DNA of 64,000 bases from Streptomyces sp. RKAG290 (GTDB lineage Bacteria; Actinomycetota; Actinomycetes; Streptomycetales; Streptomycetaceae): the NCBI RefSeq assembly GCF_023701695.1, contig NZ_JAJOZC010000001.1:5765894-5829893 (forward strand), given 5' to 3'. The notes below the pieces were generated by a model, which was not told where the DNA came from, searched no databases, and worked only from the letters and a program-made list of their open reading frames with translations. Below are positions 9,485 through 18,402 of this stretch, in pieces; within the stretch, counting starts at the first letter, position 1; each line of letters opens with the position of its first letter. The position numbers were made by a program, and so were the translations under genes.

Positions 9485-11100
9485 ATGAACCAGACCTCGC
9501 ACCACTCGTCCGTGACGCCGGGCGACAGCCGTCGCACCTTTCTGCGCAACGTCGGGCTCACCGGCGGGGCGGGTGCCATGTTCGCCACGATGGGGGCGCT
9601 CGGCCTCGCCCCCACCGCCCAGGCCGCAGGCCGCGAGCCGGCCTTCCGTGCCCCCAGCAAGGGCGACTTCAGCCTGACCGGCAGAGGTGCGGCCAAGGTG
9701 GTCGTCGTCGGCGGCGGCATCGCCGGCCTCGCCGCCGCCTACGAACTGGGCAAGGCGGGTTACGACGTCACCGTCCTGGAGGCCCGCGACCGTACGGGCG
9801 GCCGCAACTTCACCGTGCGTGGCGGGGATTCGACCACCGACATTCACGGCAACCGCCAGACCGCACGGTTCAGCGAAGGCCAGTACATGAACTGCGGACC
9901 TGGCCGGATTCCGCAGTGGATGGTCACCCTCGACTACTGTCGCGAACTCGATGTTCCCATCGAGGTGTTCACCAACGTGAACGCCAACGCCTATATCTAC
10001 AACGAGAAGGCGGGCATGAAGGCCCCGGTGCGCTACCGCACCGCAAAGGCCGACGTGTACGGCTACGTCGCCGAACTCCTCTCCAAGGCCACCGACAAGG
10101 GGGCGCTCGACCGGCAGATCACCGCCGACGACCAGGAGCGGCTGATGGAGTTCCTCAAGGACTTCGGCGACATCGGCGACAGTCTCGGCTACACCGGCAG
10201 TCCTCGGCGCGGCTACCGCGTGGACCCCGCGGCGGCGGGCACCCGGGCGAGGAACTCGGCTCCGTACCCTCCGCCTCCGAGGTCTTCGCCAGTGGCGTCG
10301 GGCGCTACTTCGCCTTCGAGTTCGAGTACGACCAGGCGATGCTGATGTTCCAGCCGGTCGGCGGCATGGACCGGATACCCGCCGCGCTCACCCGGGCCGT
10401 GGGCGAGCGCAGGATCCGCACCGGAGCGGCCGTCACCGAGATCACCGACACCGCCCACGGCGTCACCGTCACCTACACCCAGTCGGGACGCACCCGCAGC
10501 ATCGAGGCGGACTACTGCATCGCCGCGCTGCCGCCCAACATCCTGGCCAAGACGGCCCACAACCTCGGCCCGGACGTCCAGAGCGCACTGGAGGGCTGCA
10601 AGCCGTCCTCGGCCGGCAAGATCGGTCTTGAGTACCGGAGCCGCTGGTGGGAGAGCGACCACCGGATCTACGGCGGCATCACCGAGACGGACATGGACCT
10701 CTCTCACATCTGGTACCCGTCCTACGGCCACCAGGGCAGGCGCGGCACCCTCATCGGGTACTACAACACCGGTTCCAACGCCGACGCCTACGGTGCCCTC
10801 ACCCCGCGGGAGCGGGAGGCGCGGGCCGTCGCCCAGGGGGTGAAGATCCACGGCGAGAAGTACCGCACGGAACTCGCCACGTCCTTCTCCCACCACTGGC
10901 GCCAGACCCCGCACCTCGAGGCCTCCTGGCACTCGCTGTCGGGCGGACCCGACGCCCCGGCCTTCGCGCCGCTCAACAAGGCCGCAGGGCGGGTCTACTT
11001 CGCCGGCGACTACCTGAGCTACGCCGACGCCTGGCAGCACGGCGCGTTCACCTCGGCACGGAAGGCGGTCACGGCACTGCACTCGCGGGTACTTGGGTAA
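9485..11100 (+). CDS. Tat-exported flavin monoamine oxidase, interrupted by an apparent 1-nt frameshift
   Basis: About 538 residues across two frames. The start at ATG 9485 gives a twin-arginine signal (SRRTFLRNVG, residues ~17-26) and a hydrophobic stretch ending AQAAG. The FAD-binding motif VVVVGGGIAGLAAAYEL follows at residue ~70, then LEARDRTGGR. The C-terminus has the second FAD contact FAGDYLSYADAWQHGAF. The family oxidises amines or L-amino acids, releasing ammonia and hydrogen peroxide, here outside the membrane. The frame breaks after GYRVDP; one extra C in the run at 10225-10228 restores RVDPRGGGHPGEELGSVP. An earlier ATG at 9419 would place the Tat motif too far inside and is rejected. 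Confidence 0.85.
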
Positions 11101-11182
11101 ACACCTTGTGAAGGGGCACGGGCGGGAATGCCTGTGCCCCCCGGGACGTTCTTCTTCAGGAACACAAGGAGGAGCGGTAACC

Positions 11183-12121
11183 GTGGCTGATCCGCAGAGT
11201 TTGTACGAATGGGAGCCGAAGGGCCTGGCTGTCGTCGACATGGCGCTTGCCCAGGAGTCGGCCGGCCTGGTCATGCTCTACCACTTCGAGGGATACATCG
11301 ACGCGGGTGAGACCGGTGAGCAGATCGTCGACGGTCTGCTCGAATCGCTGCCGCACCAGGTCGTGGCCCGCTTCGACCACGACCGCCTCGTCGACTACCG
11401 CGCACGGCGGCCCCTGCTGACGTTCAAGCGTGACCGCTGGTCGGCGTACGAGGTCCCGACGCTGGACGTGCGTGTGGTCCAGGACGCGACCGGGGCGCCG
11501 TTCCTGCTGCTGTCCGGGCCGGAGCCCGACGTGGAGTGGGAGCGGTTCGCCGCCGCCGTCGAGCAGATCGTCGAGCGGCTCGGCGTGCGCCTCGCGGTCA
11601 ACTTCCACGGCATTCCGATGGGCGTCCCGCACACCCGGCCCGTGGGCGTCACCCCGCACGGCAACCGCACCGACCTCATGCCCGGCCACCGCAGCCCGTT
11701 CGACGAGGCCCAGGTACCCGGCTCCGCCGAGGCCCTCGTCGAGTACCGGCTGATGGAGGCCGGACACGACGTGCTCGGTGTCGCCGCCCATGTGCCGCAC
11801 TACGTCGCGCGCTCCGCCTACCCCGACGCCGCCCTCACCGCGCTGGAGTCCATCACCGCCGCGACCGGCCTCGTCCTGCCGGCCATCGCCCATGCGCTGC
11901 GCACCGAGGCGCACCGCACCCAGACGGAGATCGACCGCCAGATCGGCCAGGGCGACGAGGAACTCGTCTCGCTGGTCGAGGGCCTTGAGCACCAGTACGA
12001 CGCGGTGGCGGGCTCCGAGACCCGCGGCAATCTGGTCGCCGAGCCGGTGGACCTGCCCTCCGCCGACGAGATCGGCCTCGAATTCGAGCGGTTCCTCGCC
12101 GAGCGGGAGGGCGACAGCTGA
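11183..12121 (+). CDS. PAC2 family protein
   Basis: A 312-residue protein of the PAC2 (proteasome assembly chaperone 2-like) family common in actinobacteria. Typical elements are MLYHFEGYIDAGETGEQIV near the N-terminus, a central LLLSGPEPDVEWERF, and VNFHGIPMGVPHTRP. The GTG start at 11183 is chosen because AAGGAGGAG stands eight bases upstream. In eukaryotes PAC2 helps assemble the 20S proteasome. The role of the bacterial members is unproven, although Streptomyces has proteasomes. No proteasome gene is visible nearby. Confidence 0.85.
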   Translation: MADPQSLYEWEPKGLAVVDMALAQESAGLVMLYHFEGYIDAGETGEQIVDGLLESLPHQVVARFDHDRLVDYRARRPLLTFKRDRWSAYEVPTLDVRVVQDATGAPFLLLSGPEPDVEWERFAAAVEQIVERLGVRLAVNFHGIPMGVPHTRPVGVTPHGNRTDLMPGHRSPFDEAQVPGSAEALVEYRLMEAGHDVLGVAAHVPHYVARSAYPDAALTALESITAATGLVLPAIAHALRTEAHRTQTEIDRQIGQGDEELVSLVEGLEHQYDAVAGSETRGNLVAEPVDLPSADEIGLEFERFLAEREGDS

Positions 12122-12234
12122 CGCCCGCGTCCGCCCGTCCCGCGTCGTCGGCCACCGCTCCGTGCCGGCGACGCAGGGCGGGCGGTCCGCCGCCGCGGGG
12201 CGGGAGCGCCGACGGCTGACGAGGACGCCGCGAG

Positions 12235-12280
12235 GTGCGGCGCCGGGGCGGACGGGCCCGGCATGATCCAGACGAGAGGC
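12235..12280. repeat. dispersed repeat element, copy B (one-armed)
   Basis: It carries the shared core GTGCGGCGCCGGGGC, then CCCGGCATGATCC and ACGAGAGGC, matching the right two-thirds of copies A and C. The left outer arm is absent. It sits 16 bases before the coaE start, so it must lie in the coaE promoter or leader. Confidence 0.6.
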
Positions 12281-12295
12281 ACTAGGCTGCCGGCC

Positions 12296-12898
12296 ATGCT
12301 GAAAGTGGGCCTGACCGGTGGTATCGGCGCCGGCAAGAGCGAAGTGTCACGGCTGCTCGTCGGCCACGGAGCCGTCCTCGTCGACGCCGACCGGATCGCA
12401 CGCGAGGTCGTCGAACCCGGCACCCCCGGGCTCGCCGCGGTCGTCGAGGCGTTCGGCACCGGCATCCTGGCCCCGGACGGCACCCTGGACCGGCCGAAGC
12501 TCGGCTCGGTCGTCTTCTCCGACCCCGAGCGCCTCGCCGCTCTCAACGCGATCGTCCACCCGCTGGTCGGTGCCCGCTCGGCCGAACTGGAACGGGCCGC
12601 CGGCCCCGAATCGGTGGTCGTCCACGACGTCCCCCTCCTCACGGAGAACGGCCTCGCACCCCTCTACGACCTGGTCGTCGTCATCGATGCCGCCCCCGGG
12701 ACCCAGCTCGACCGTCTCGTGCGGCTGCGCGGGATGACGGAGGCGGACGCCCGCGCCCGGATGGCGGCGCAGGCGACCCGCGAGCAGCGGCTCGCCGTCG
12801 CCGACCTCGTCATCGACAACGACGGACCTGTCGAGGCGCTGGAACCGCAGGTCCGCAAGGTCTGGTCGGAGCTGGTGCGGCGGACCACGGCGGCCTGA
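12296..12898 (+). CDS. coaE: dephospho-CoA kinase
   Basis: A 200-residue P-loop kinase starting MLKVGLTGGIGAGKSEVSRL: the Walker A GGIGAGKS is the family signature. LVDADRIAREVVEPG, VHDVPLLTENGLA and ATREQRLAVADLVIDN match CoaE throughout. It phosphorylates the 3'-hydroxyl of dephospho-CoA with ATP, the last step of coenzyme A synthesis in the cytoplasm. This actinobacterial copy is the short form; some mycobacterial CoaE proteins carry an extra C-terminal domain. The TPR gene follows after 65 bases on the same strand. Confidence 0.96.
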   Translation: MLKVGLTGGIGAGKSEVSRLLVGHGAVLVDADRIAREVVEPGTPGLAAVVEAFGTGILAPDGTLDRPKLGSVVFSDPERLAALNAIVHPLVGARSAELERAAGPESVVVHDVPLLTENGLAPLYDLVVVIDAAPGTQLDRLVRLRGMTEADARARMAAQATREQRLAVADLVIDNDGPVEALEPQVRKVWSELVRRTTAA

Positions 12899-12963
12899 CC
12901 CGACCGGAATACCGGGCGCCGGAGCGACGTTCACACCGGCGTGGCCGAGGGAAGGATGCGACT

Positions 12964-13332
12964 GTGCCCGAGAGGAACCCGGAAACCCACGTCATAGACT
13001 TCCGCGCGGCCGAGCAACTGCTGGCCGCGCGCGATCCCAGGGGCGCCGTCAAGCTGCTCGACTCGGTGATCGCCTCCCATCCGGAGAACACCGCCGCCCG
13101 GCTGCTGCGGGCCCGGGCCTTCTTCGCCGCCGCCCAGCTGCGCCCGGCCGAGCTCGAATTCGAACTGGTCCTGGAACGGGAACCGGACAACGCCTTCGCG
13201 CACTTCGCCCTGGCCCGCACCTTCGAGCGGGCCGGTCATCCGGAGCGGGCCACGCGCCACTTCCGGCTGGCCGCCGCACTCGACCCGAACCCGGAATACC
13301 TGAGGGCGGCCCGCTTCGACGCGGAGGGCTGA
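12964..13332 (+). CDS. tetratricopeptide repeat protein
   Basis: A 122-residue protein built of about three TPR-like helix pairs: AAEQLLAARDPRGAVKLLDSVIASHPEN, then AARLLRARAFFAAAQLRPAELEFELVL, then AHFALARTFERAGHPERATRHFRLAAALDPN (each shown in part). Such repeats make protein-binding superhelices. The GTG start at 12964 has GGGAAGGA about seven bases upstream. No partner is evident; being downstream of coaE is conserved in Streptomyces as far as I recall. Confidence 0.8.
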   Translation: MPERNPETHVIDFRAAEQLLAARDPRGAVKLLDSVIASHPENTAARLLRARAFFAAAQLRPAELEFELVLEREPDNAFAHFALARTFERAGHPERATRHFRLAAALDPNPEYLRAARFDAEG

Positions 13333-13350
13333 GGCCCGCTGCCGCCCCCG

Positions 13351-13629
13351 TCAGTGCCCGTACCGTCGCCGTCCGCCACGATCCGGTTCGTACGGCGGGA
13401 CGGAGCGGCCCGGCTGGTAGTGCGGGCCCCGGTGGATGTGGTGGATGATCACGGTCAGGTCCACCAGGACCAGCACGAGCAGCACACCGCAGGCGGCCGC
13501 CCAGCCCGGCCGCCCGGTCAGGGTGAAGGCCGTCAGGCCGAAGACGGCCCAGGCCAGGCCCCACAGACTCAGCCAGAGCCGCAGCCGCAGGGGGCTGCGT
13601 GCAGTCGTCGGTTCACTACCGGTGCGCAT
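13351..13629 (-). CDS. DUF6343 family membrane protein
   Basis: A 92-residue protein. Residues ~15-58 form two hydrophobic helices (LWLSLWGLAWAVFGLTAF and AAACGVLLVLVLVDLTVII), followed by the family-typical tail HYQPGRSVPPYEPDRGGRR. The ATG at 13629 is preferred because GGAGG stands seven bases upstream. Function is unknown. It is convergent with the TPR gene, with 18 bases between stops. Confidence 0.75.
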   Translation of the reverse strand: MRTGSEPTTARSPLRLRLWLSLWGLAWAVFGLTAFTLTGRPGWAAACGVLLVLVLVDLTVIIHHIHRGPHYQPGRSVPPYEPDRGGRRRYGH

Positions 13630-13874
13630 GGCGATCGCCTCCACTACCAGCATGGACCCGCGACGGGGCATTGCTGCGGGCCGACGGGGACAGGGGGCTT
13701 CGGCGCGGTGGCCGTGATCCTCGCGAACCTCCGCCCGCGCCCGCCCGGCACCCGGAACCACCCCCGCCGGCGATCCGTGGCGGCGCGGACCCCTTGCGTG
13801 CCGGACGGCGTATACCCCGTGCCTACCGGACGGCTCGGGCAGCGGTCCCGGCCCCGCGTGGCCCGGCGGCGGGG

Positions 13875-14756
13875 TCAGCTGGTCAGCAGCCTGGCCCGCA
13901 GCGCGGCCACGGTCGCCCCGTCGAGCTTCAGCCCCTCGCGCACGTACGTGTCGAAGTCGCCGTACAGGTGGTCCACCTCGGCGAACGCGGCCCGCAGCCA
14001 GCTCAGTTCGACGGCCTTCGGGTCGCCGGTGTAGCGGTTGCTGGCGAGGAAGTCCGCCTCGACCGTGGCCCGTGGGACGCCGAGCAGGGTGAGCAGGACG
14101 GCCGTACCCCAGCCGGTCCGGTCCTTGCCCGCGCTGCAGTGGAAGACCGTGGCACCCGAGGTGTTCGCGGCGACGGCCGTGACCAGGTCGTGGAACGCGA
14201 AGTCGCCGCCCACGAAGTTGACCATGAACGGGTAGGCGATGGACTGGCCCAGGTCGGACGAACCGGAGAAGAGACCGGCGGCGACGGCCTGGGCCAGGGG
14301 CATCAGCGCGGGGTCGTGGAAGCGGAGGCCGTGGCTGAACGAGACGACGTCGGCGACCTGGTAGGCGACCTGGGCCGGCAGCCGGTCCGGGTCGTCGTGG
14401 CGCTGCACGGCGTTGCGCAGGTCGACGTCGAGGGTGAGGTGCTGGGAGACCAGCCGTTGCTGCTCGGCGTCGGTGAGACCGTTCAGCTTGCCGGAGCGGT
14501 ACACCAGACCGGAGCGGACCCAGCGGCCGTCCGTGGTGCGGTAGCCGCCGATGTCGCGGAAGTTGCGGGCGGAGTCCAGGCCCAGGGAGCGGTCGGCGAC
14601 GACGAGGGGGCTCCCGGCATCGGGGACGAGGCGGAAGTACCAGCGCCCGGCCTTCGGCAGCGCCCCGGCGGGGACGGTGAGTGAGCCGGCCCGCGGGGCG
14701 GTGCCGAGCCCGACCCCCGTGGCGGCGTCGGGAGAGGTGAGCGCGGTGACGGTCAC
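13875..14756 (-). CDS. tyrosine-protein phosphatase, apparently 5'-truncated
   Basis: The C-terminal ~240 residues are a complete Y_phosphatase3-type domain. They include NFRDIGGYRTTDGRWVRSG, the nucleophile loop VFHCSAGKDRTGWG (C-x5-R) and the downstream DFLASNRYT. The enzyme removes phosphate from tyrosine or a similar small substrate. Homologues with this architecture have a signal peptide and a complete small beta-sandwich before the catalytic domain. Here the frame begins at a GTG inside that beta domain (TVTALTSPDAATG...AGRWYF), with no signal peptide and no ribosome-binding site. The 5' end abuts a divergent gene that is also missing its start (see findings). Confidence 0.75.
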   Translation of the reverse strand: MTVTALTSPDAATGVGLGTAPRAGSLTVPAGALPKAGRWYFRLVPDAGSPLVVADRSLGLDSARNFRDIGGYRTTDGRWVRSGLVYRSGKLNGLTDAEQQRLVSQHLTLDVDLRNAVQRHDDPDRLPAQVAYQVADVVSFSHGLRFHDPALMPLAQAVAAGLFSGSSDLGQSIAYPFMVNFVGGDFAFHDLVTAVAANTSGATVFHCSAGKDRTGWGTAVLLTLLGVPRATVEADFLASNRYTGDPKAVELSWLRAAFAEVDHLYGDFDTYVREGLKLDGATVAALRARLLTS

Positions 14757-14764
14757 CGACCCGG

Positions 14765-15343
14765 ACCCCCGCGCTGACCGTCCTGGACGCGTCCGGCGGC
14801 ACCGTGCTGCTGCCCGTCGCCGCGCCGCCGCCGTGGAGCGGGCCGGGCGGGCTGTGCGAACTGATCGCCGAAGCGACCCGCGCGGCCGGGGCCCCCGTCA
14901 CCGCCGCGGCGGAGACCGCCGAACCGGCGGGCGGGCCGGCCGCTGTGGCCCGTAACGCCGAGATCGTCGAGCTGGTGGCCCGCACCGGGCGGCCGCCCGG
15001 TTTGTACCGGCTGGCCGACGTCCTGCTGGAGTACCAGCTGAGCAGGCCCGGTGAGGCGCTGCACGGACTCGCGAGGCTCCTGCGTCCGCTGGAGGCCAAG
15101 CCGGAGCTGCTGCACACGCTGGAGACCTACCTCGAACACGGCCTGGACCGGCGGGCCGCGGCGGCCGCGCTGCACGTCCACCCGAACACTGTCGACTACC
15201 GCATCCGCCGCATCGACCGGCTCACGGGCCTCTCCCCGGCCCGCCCCGCCGATCTTCAGCACCTCAGCGCGGCACTGGTCGCGCGCCGTTCGGTCGGAGA
15301 GGCGGGAACGGCCCGTGCCGACCGTTCGTTCGGCCGGACATGA
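14765..15343 (+). pseudogene. C-terminal fragment of a PucR-family transcription regulator
   Basis: About 190 codons matching the end of PucR/CdaR-type regulators: a linker, then the helix-turn-helix region LLHTLETYLEHGLDRRAAAA and HVHPNTVDYRIRRIDRLTG, which is the HTH_30 signature. The first homologous residues (ALTVLDASGG) begin at about 14771, with no start codon or ribosome-binding site before them. The first possible start is GTG 14804. The sensory and GGDEF-like parts that make these proteins 400-550 residues long are absent. The methyltransferase gene overlaps its stop (ATGA), so the downstream gene may depend on it for translation. Confidence 0.65.
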
Positions 15344-16035
15344 GCGGACGAGTGGTACGTGAGGGCTATTCGGGGACGGGACCCGGCGCGATCACGCCGG
15401 ACGGCTGCGCGGTCGAGCTCTACAGCCGGCTCTCCGTCGGGGACGAACCGGACGTGATCGCCGGTGCCGTCCCCGCCGGGTCGCGCATCCTGGAACTGGG
15501 CTGCGGGGCGGGCCGGGTGACGCACCCGCTGATCCGGCGCGGGTTCGACGTCACCGCGGTGGACGAGTCGGAGCAGATGCTGGAGCAGGTGCGCGGCGCG
15601 CGTACGGTGCGGAGCCCGATCGAGTCCCTGGACCTCGGTGACGAGACGTTCGACGTGGTGATGCTGGCCTCGTTCCTGGTGCACACGGGCGACCACCGGG
15701 TGCGGGACGGGCTGCTGCGTACCTGCCGGCGGTACGTGCGCGACGGCGGCGCGGTGCTCATCCAGCGCGAGGGGCAGGACTACCACACCCGACTGCCCCG
15801 GGAGCGCGTCGAACCGGCCGGGTACACCGTGCGGATCGTCTCCTCGACGCCGGTCGGCGACGGGGTGAACTCGGTGCGCGCCGAGTACGAGTTCGACGAC
15901 GCCCGGTGGTCGCAGACGTTCCTGTCGCGGCAGTTGTCGAAGGAGCAGTTCGAGGGGTATCTGGCAGCGGCCGGGCTGCGCGTGGACCGCTACCTCACGG
16001 ACGACGGCGTCTGGGTGCGGGCCGTGCCCAAGTAG
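15340..16035 (+). CDS. class I SAM-dependent methyltransferase
   Basis: A 231-residue methyltransferase. Motif I is ILELGCGAGRVTHPLIRRG (residues ~48-66), followed by VTAVDESEQML, the acidic motif FDVVMLASFLVHTGD and a glycine-rich RDGGAVLIQREG. The ATG overlaps the stop of the PucR-type fragment, indicating coupling. The substrate is not predictable from sequence. Confidence 0.85.
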   Translation: MSGRVVREGYSGTGPGAITPDGCAVELYSRLSVGDEPDVIAGAVPAGSRILELGCGAGRVTHPLIRRGFDVTAVDESEQMLEQVRGARTVRSPIESLDLGDETFDVVMLASFLVHTGDHRVRDGLLRTCRRYVRDGGAVLIQREGQDYHTRLPRERVEPAGYTVRIVSSTPVGDGVNSVRAEYEFDDARWSQTFLSRQLSKEQFEGYLAAAGLRVDRYLTDDGVWVRAVPK

Positions 16036-16143
16036 CTTTGTGGACCGGGGAATCCGTGGGCGGCGCGGCGATGAGTTACCGGCCGGGCGCCGGTCTGTCC
16101 TTGTGTGAGCGACACCGCGCACCGCATCCCCGAGGAGACCGAC

Positions 16144-16575
16144 ATGTCCGAGACCACGACGGCCACGACCACCCCCGCTCCCGTCACCACCGGCCGCAGC
16201 CGCGGCGCCGTCGCGCTGAACGTCGCACGGTTCGCGCTCGCCCTGTTCCTGGGCTTCAGCGGCGTGGCCAAGCTGATCGCCCACGAGTCCGCCGTCGAGT
16301 CCTTCGAGCGGATGGGCTGGGGCCAGGGTGCGATGTACGCCATCGGCGGGCTGGAGACGGCAGGAGCGATCGCACTGCTGATCCCGATCCTGTCGGGGGT
16401 GGCGGCTCTCGCCTTCTGCGCACTGCTGGCCGGGGCGTCCGTCGTCCAGCTGACGCTGCTCGACCCGCCGAACGCGATCATGCCCGCGCTGCTCATCGTG
16501 GTGATGGCCCTGATCGCCCGGGACCGGCAGGACAGAACGGCGGCGCTGGTCGCCATGGTCCGCCGGAGCGCGTGA
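16144..16575 (+). CDS. DoxX family membrane protein
   Basis: A 143-residue protein with four membrane helices (starting LNVARFALALFLGFSGVAKL, MYAIGGLETAGAIALLIPIL, ALAFCALLAGASVVQL and PALLIVVMALIA). The first helix carries the DoxX-typical GFSGVAKL. The ATG at 16144 is chosen over an in-frame ATG at 16105 because GAGGAG stands directly upstream. DoxX proteins are linked to redox and quinone-related functions in other actinobacteria, but no role can be assigned here. Confidence 0.8.
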   Translation: MSETTTATTTPAPVTTGRSRGAVALNVARFALALFLGFSGVAKLIAHESAVESFERMGWGQGAMYAIGGLETAGAIALLIPILSGVAALAFCALLAGASVVQLTLLDPPNAIMPALLIVVMALIARDRQDRTAALVAMVRRSA

Positions 16576-16586
16576 GGCCGGCCCGC

Positions 16587-16614
16587 ACCCGGCGGGGCCG
16601 TGGGCCCGCCGGGT
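16587..16614. terminator. bidirectional terminator
   Basis: A perfect 10-bp stem (16587-16596 with 16605-16614) lies between the convergent DoxX and lipoprotein genes. Confidence 0.6.
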
Positions 16615-16961
16615 CAGTGGACGGTGCTGAAGCTGCGCCAGGGCAGGGACCTGGGCGCCTTCACGTCGGAGAGCGTGGTGGCGAGGTAGGTCGTACCGGG
16701 GCCGGTGCAGTCCCGCGTGCGGTACAGGATGATGTCGATGAGGGTGCCGTTGTTCACTTCCCTGGCACCCGCGGGCGCGAGCTGGTGGCAGCCCTTCACC
16801 GAGGGGCTGTTCACCATGATCACGGCCTCCCGCTCGGTCGTGTAGGTGACCGGACCGACCGCGGTCCGGCCGAGGCCGGAACAGCCTGCGACGGTGAGGG
16901 TCAGGAGCGCGGTCCCGGCTGCGATGCCGAGACGGCGGCGTCGGTGGTCGATCACGGGCAT
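16614..16961 (-). CDS. putative lipoprotein of unknown function
   Basis: A 115-residue protein starting MPVIDHRRRRLGIAAG. The N-terminus has a basic cluster, a hydrophobic stretch (AGTALLTLTV) and a lipobox LTVAGC, which predicts lipid modification of the cysteine at about residue 26. Two further cysteines (KGCHQL, RDCTG) could form a disulfide in the exported domain. The ATG at 16961 places the signal correctly; an upstream in-frame start would add 23 polar residues before it. I do not recognise the family. Confidence 0.65.
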   Translation of the reverse strand: MPVIDHRRRRLGIAAGTALLTLTVAGCSGLGRTAVGPVTYTTEREAVIMVNSPSVKGCHQLAPAGAREVNNGTLIDIILYRTRDCTGPGTTYLATTLSDVKAPRSLPWRSFSTVH

Positions 16962-17217
16962 GGGCAGGTCCTCGTCTGTCTCGTCCGGCTCATCGGTACA
17001 CGCACTCCGTCCCGCCGCCCCGTACGCCACGGGGACACGCGCTGACGCTGGTCACCTTGCCCGCATCCCGGCGGCCCGGCATCCGGGAAGCGGCCGGGCG
17101 GGCGACGGGTACCCGGACGGAGGTTCGACCGGTGTCGAAATCGGGCATACCGTGGTAATAGCGCCTGATGGGGCGTGAAGTGAACATTCGAGCGTTTCCG
17201 GCTGGCAGGGGGCCGTC

Positions 17218-18224
17218 ATGGTCCAGGTGCTCTTGGTCGCATTGGTTGTGGTGGTCCTGGCGGGCGCCCTGTACACGGCAGCGGCCGCCAGGGTCGTCAA
17301 GCAGTTCGAACGGGGTGTGGTGCTCAGGCTCGGCAGGCTCCGTAACGACGTGCGCGGGCCCGGATTCACCATGGTGCTCCCCGGTGTCGAACGGCTGCGC
17401 AAGGTCAACATGCAGATCGTCACGATGCCGGTGCCGGCGCAGGACGGGATCACCCGGGACAACGTCACGGTGCGGGTGGACGCGGTCATCTACTTCAAGG
17501 TGGTCGACGCGGCGAGCGCGGTCATCGAGGTGGAGGACTACCGGTTCGCCGTCTCCCAGATGGCGCAGACGTCACTGCGTTCGATCATCGGCAAGAGCGA
17601 TCTGGACGACCTGCTCTCCAACCGCGAGAAGCTGAACCAGGGTCTGGAGCTGATGATCGACAGCCCCGCGGTCGGCTGGGGCGTACAGATCGACCGGGTG
17701 GAGATCAAGGACGTCTCGCTGCCGGAGACGATGAAACGCTCCATGGCCCGTCAGGCGGAGGCGGACCGGGAGCGGCGCGCCAGGGTCATCAACGCGGACG
17801 CGGAGCTCCAGGCATCGAAGAAGCTGTCCCAGGCGGCCGCGGAGATGTCCTCCCAGCCGGCCGCGCTGCAGCTGAGGCTGCTGCAGACCGTGGTGGCGGT
17901 GGCGGCGGAGAAGAACTCCACGCTGGTGCTGCCGTTCCCGGTGGAGCTGCTCCGCTTCCTGGAGCGAGCACAGCAGCCGGCGCCGCAGCAGCAGCCCGCG
18001 CAGCAACCTGCGGCACAGCCCCGGCCGCGGCGGAGCCCCCGGCCGAGGCGCCGTCCGCGGAGGCCGTGCCTGCGCCCGTACCGCCGTCGCCGCCCGTACC
18101 GCCGGCTCCGTCGTCGACTCCCGGACAGCCGGCTCCCGTCGCGCCCGCCTCCGCCACGCCGGCGACCGCCGCGAGGCCCAGGCCGCCCCGCATCGCCGGC
18201 ACGAAGCCGCTCGCCAGGCACTGA
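17218..18224 (+). CDS. SPFH/band 7 (slipin-type) protein, interrupted by an apparent 1-nt frameshift
   Basis: About 335 residues. One N-terminal membrane helix (MVQVLLVALVVVVLAGALY) precedes an SPFH domain with the slipin signature FERGVVLRLGRL (residues ~30-41), then GPGFTMVLPG, ITRDNVTVRVDAVIYFKV and MKRSMARQAEADRERRARV. The coiled helical part carries an AEMSSQPAALQLRLLQTV block. Such proteins oligomerise on membranes and organise microdomains. The C-terminus is a Pro/Ala/Gln-rich tail. The frame is lost in the C4 run at 18019-18022. Adding one C gives AQPPAAAEPPAEAPS and a stop at 18224 after KPLARH. Without that base the frame runs on into the helicase gene. Confidence 0.8.
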
Positions 18225-18231
18225 CCCGGCC

Positions 18232-18290
18232 GTGACAGCGGGCCGCCCGCCGCCGTACCCCGTCCGTGGCCGGGGGCGGCCCGCTGTCAC
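18232..18290 (+). terminator. terminator after the SPFH gene
   Basis: A perfect 16-bp stem (18232-18247 with 18275-18290) with a 27-nt loop lies just after the restored SPFH stop. This supports 18224 as the true end of that gene. Confidence 0.75.
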
Positions 18291-18402
18291 ACCCCCCCGC
18301 CTAGACTCACGAGGCATAGGGATCTCCGGCCGCCCAGGTGCCGGGGGCCGAGTGCACAGGCCCGTGACCAGGGCCTCGGACGTGAGTGGAGGGGAGGGGC
18401 CG

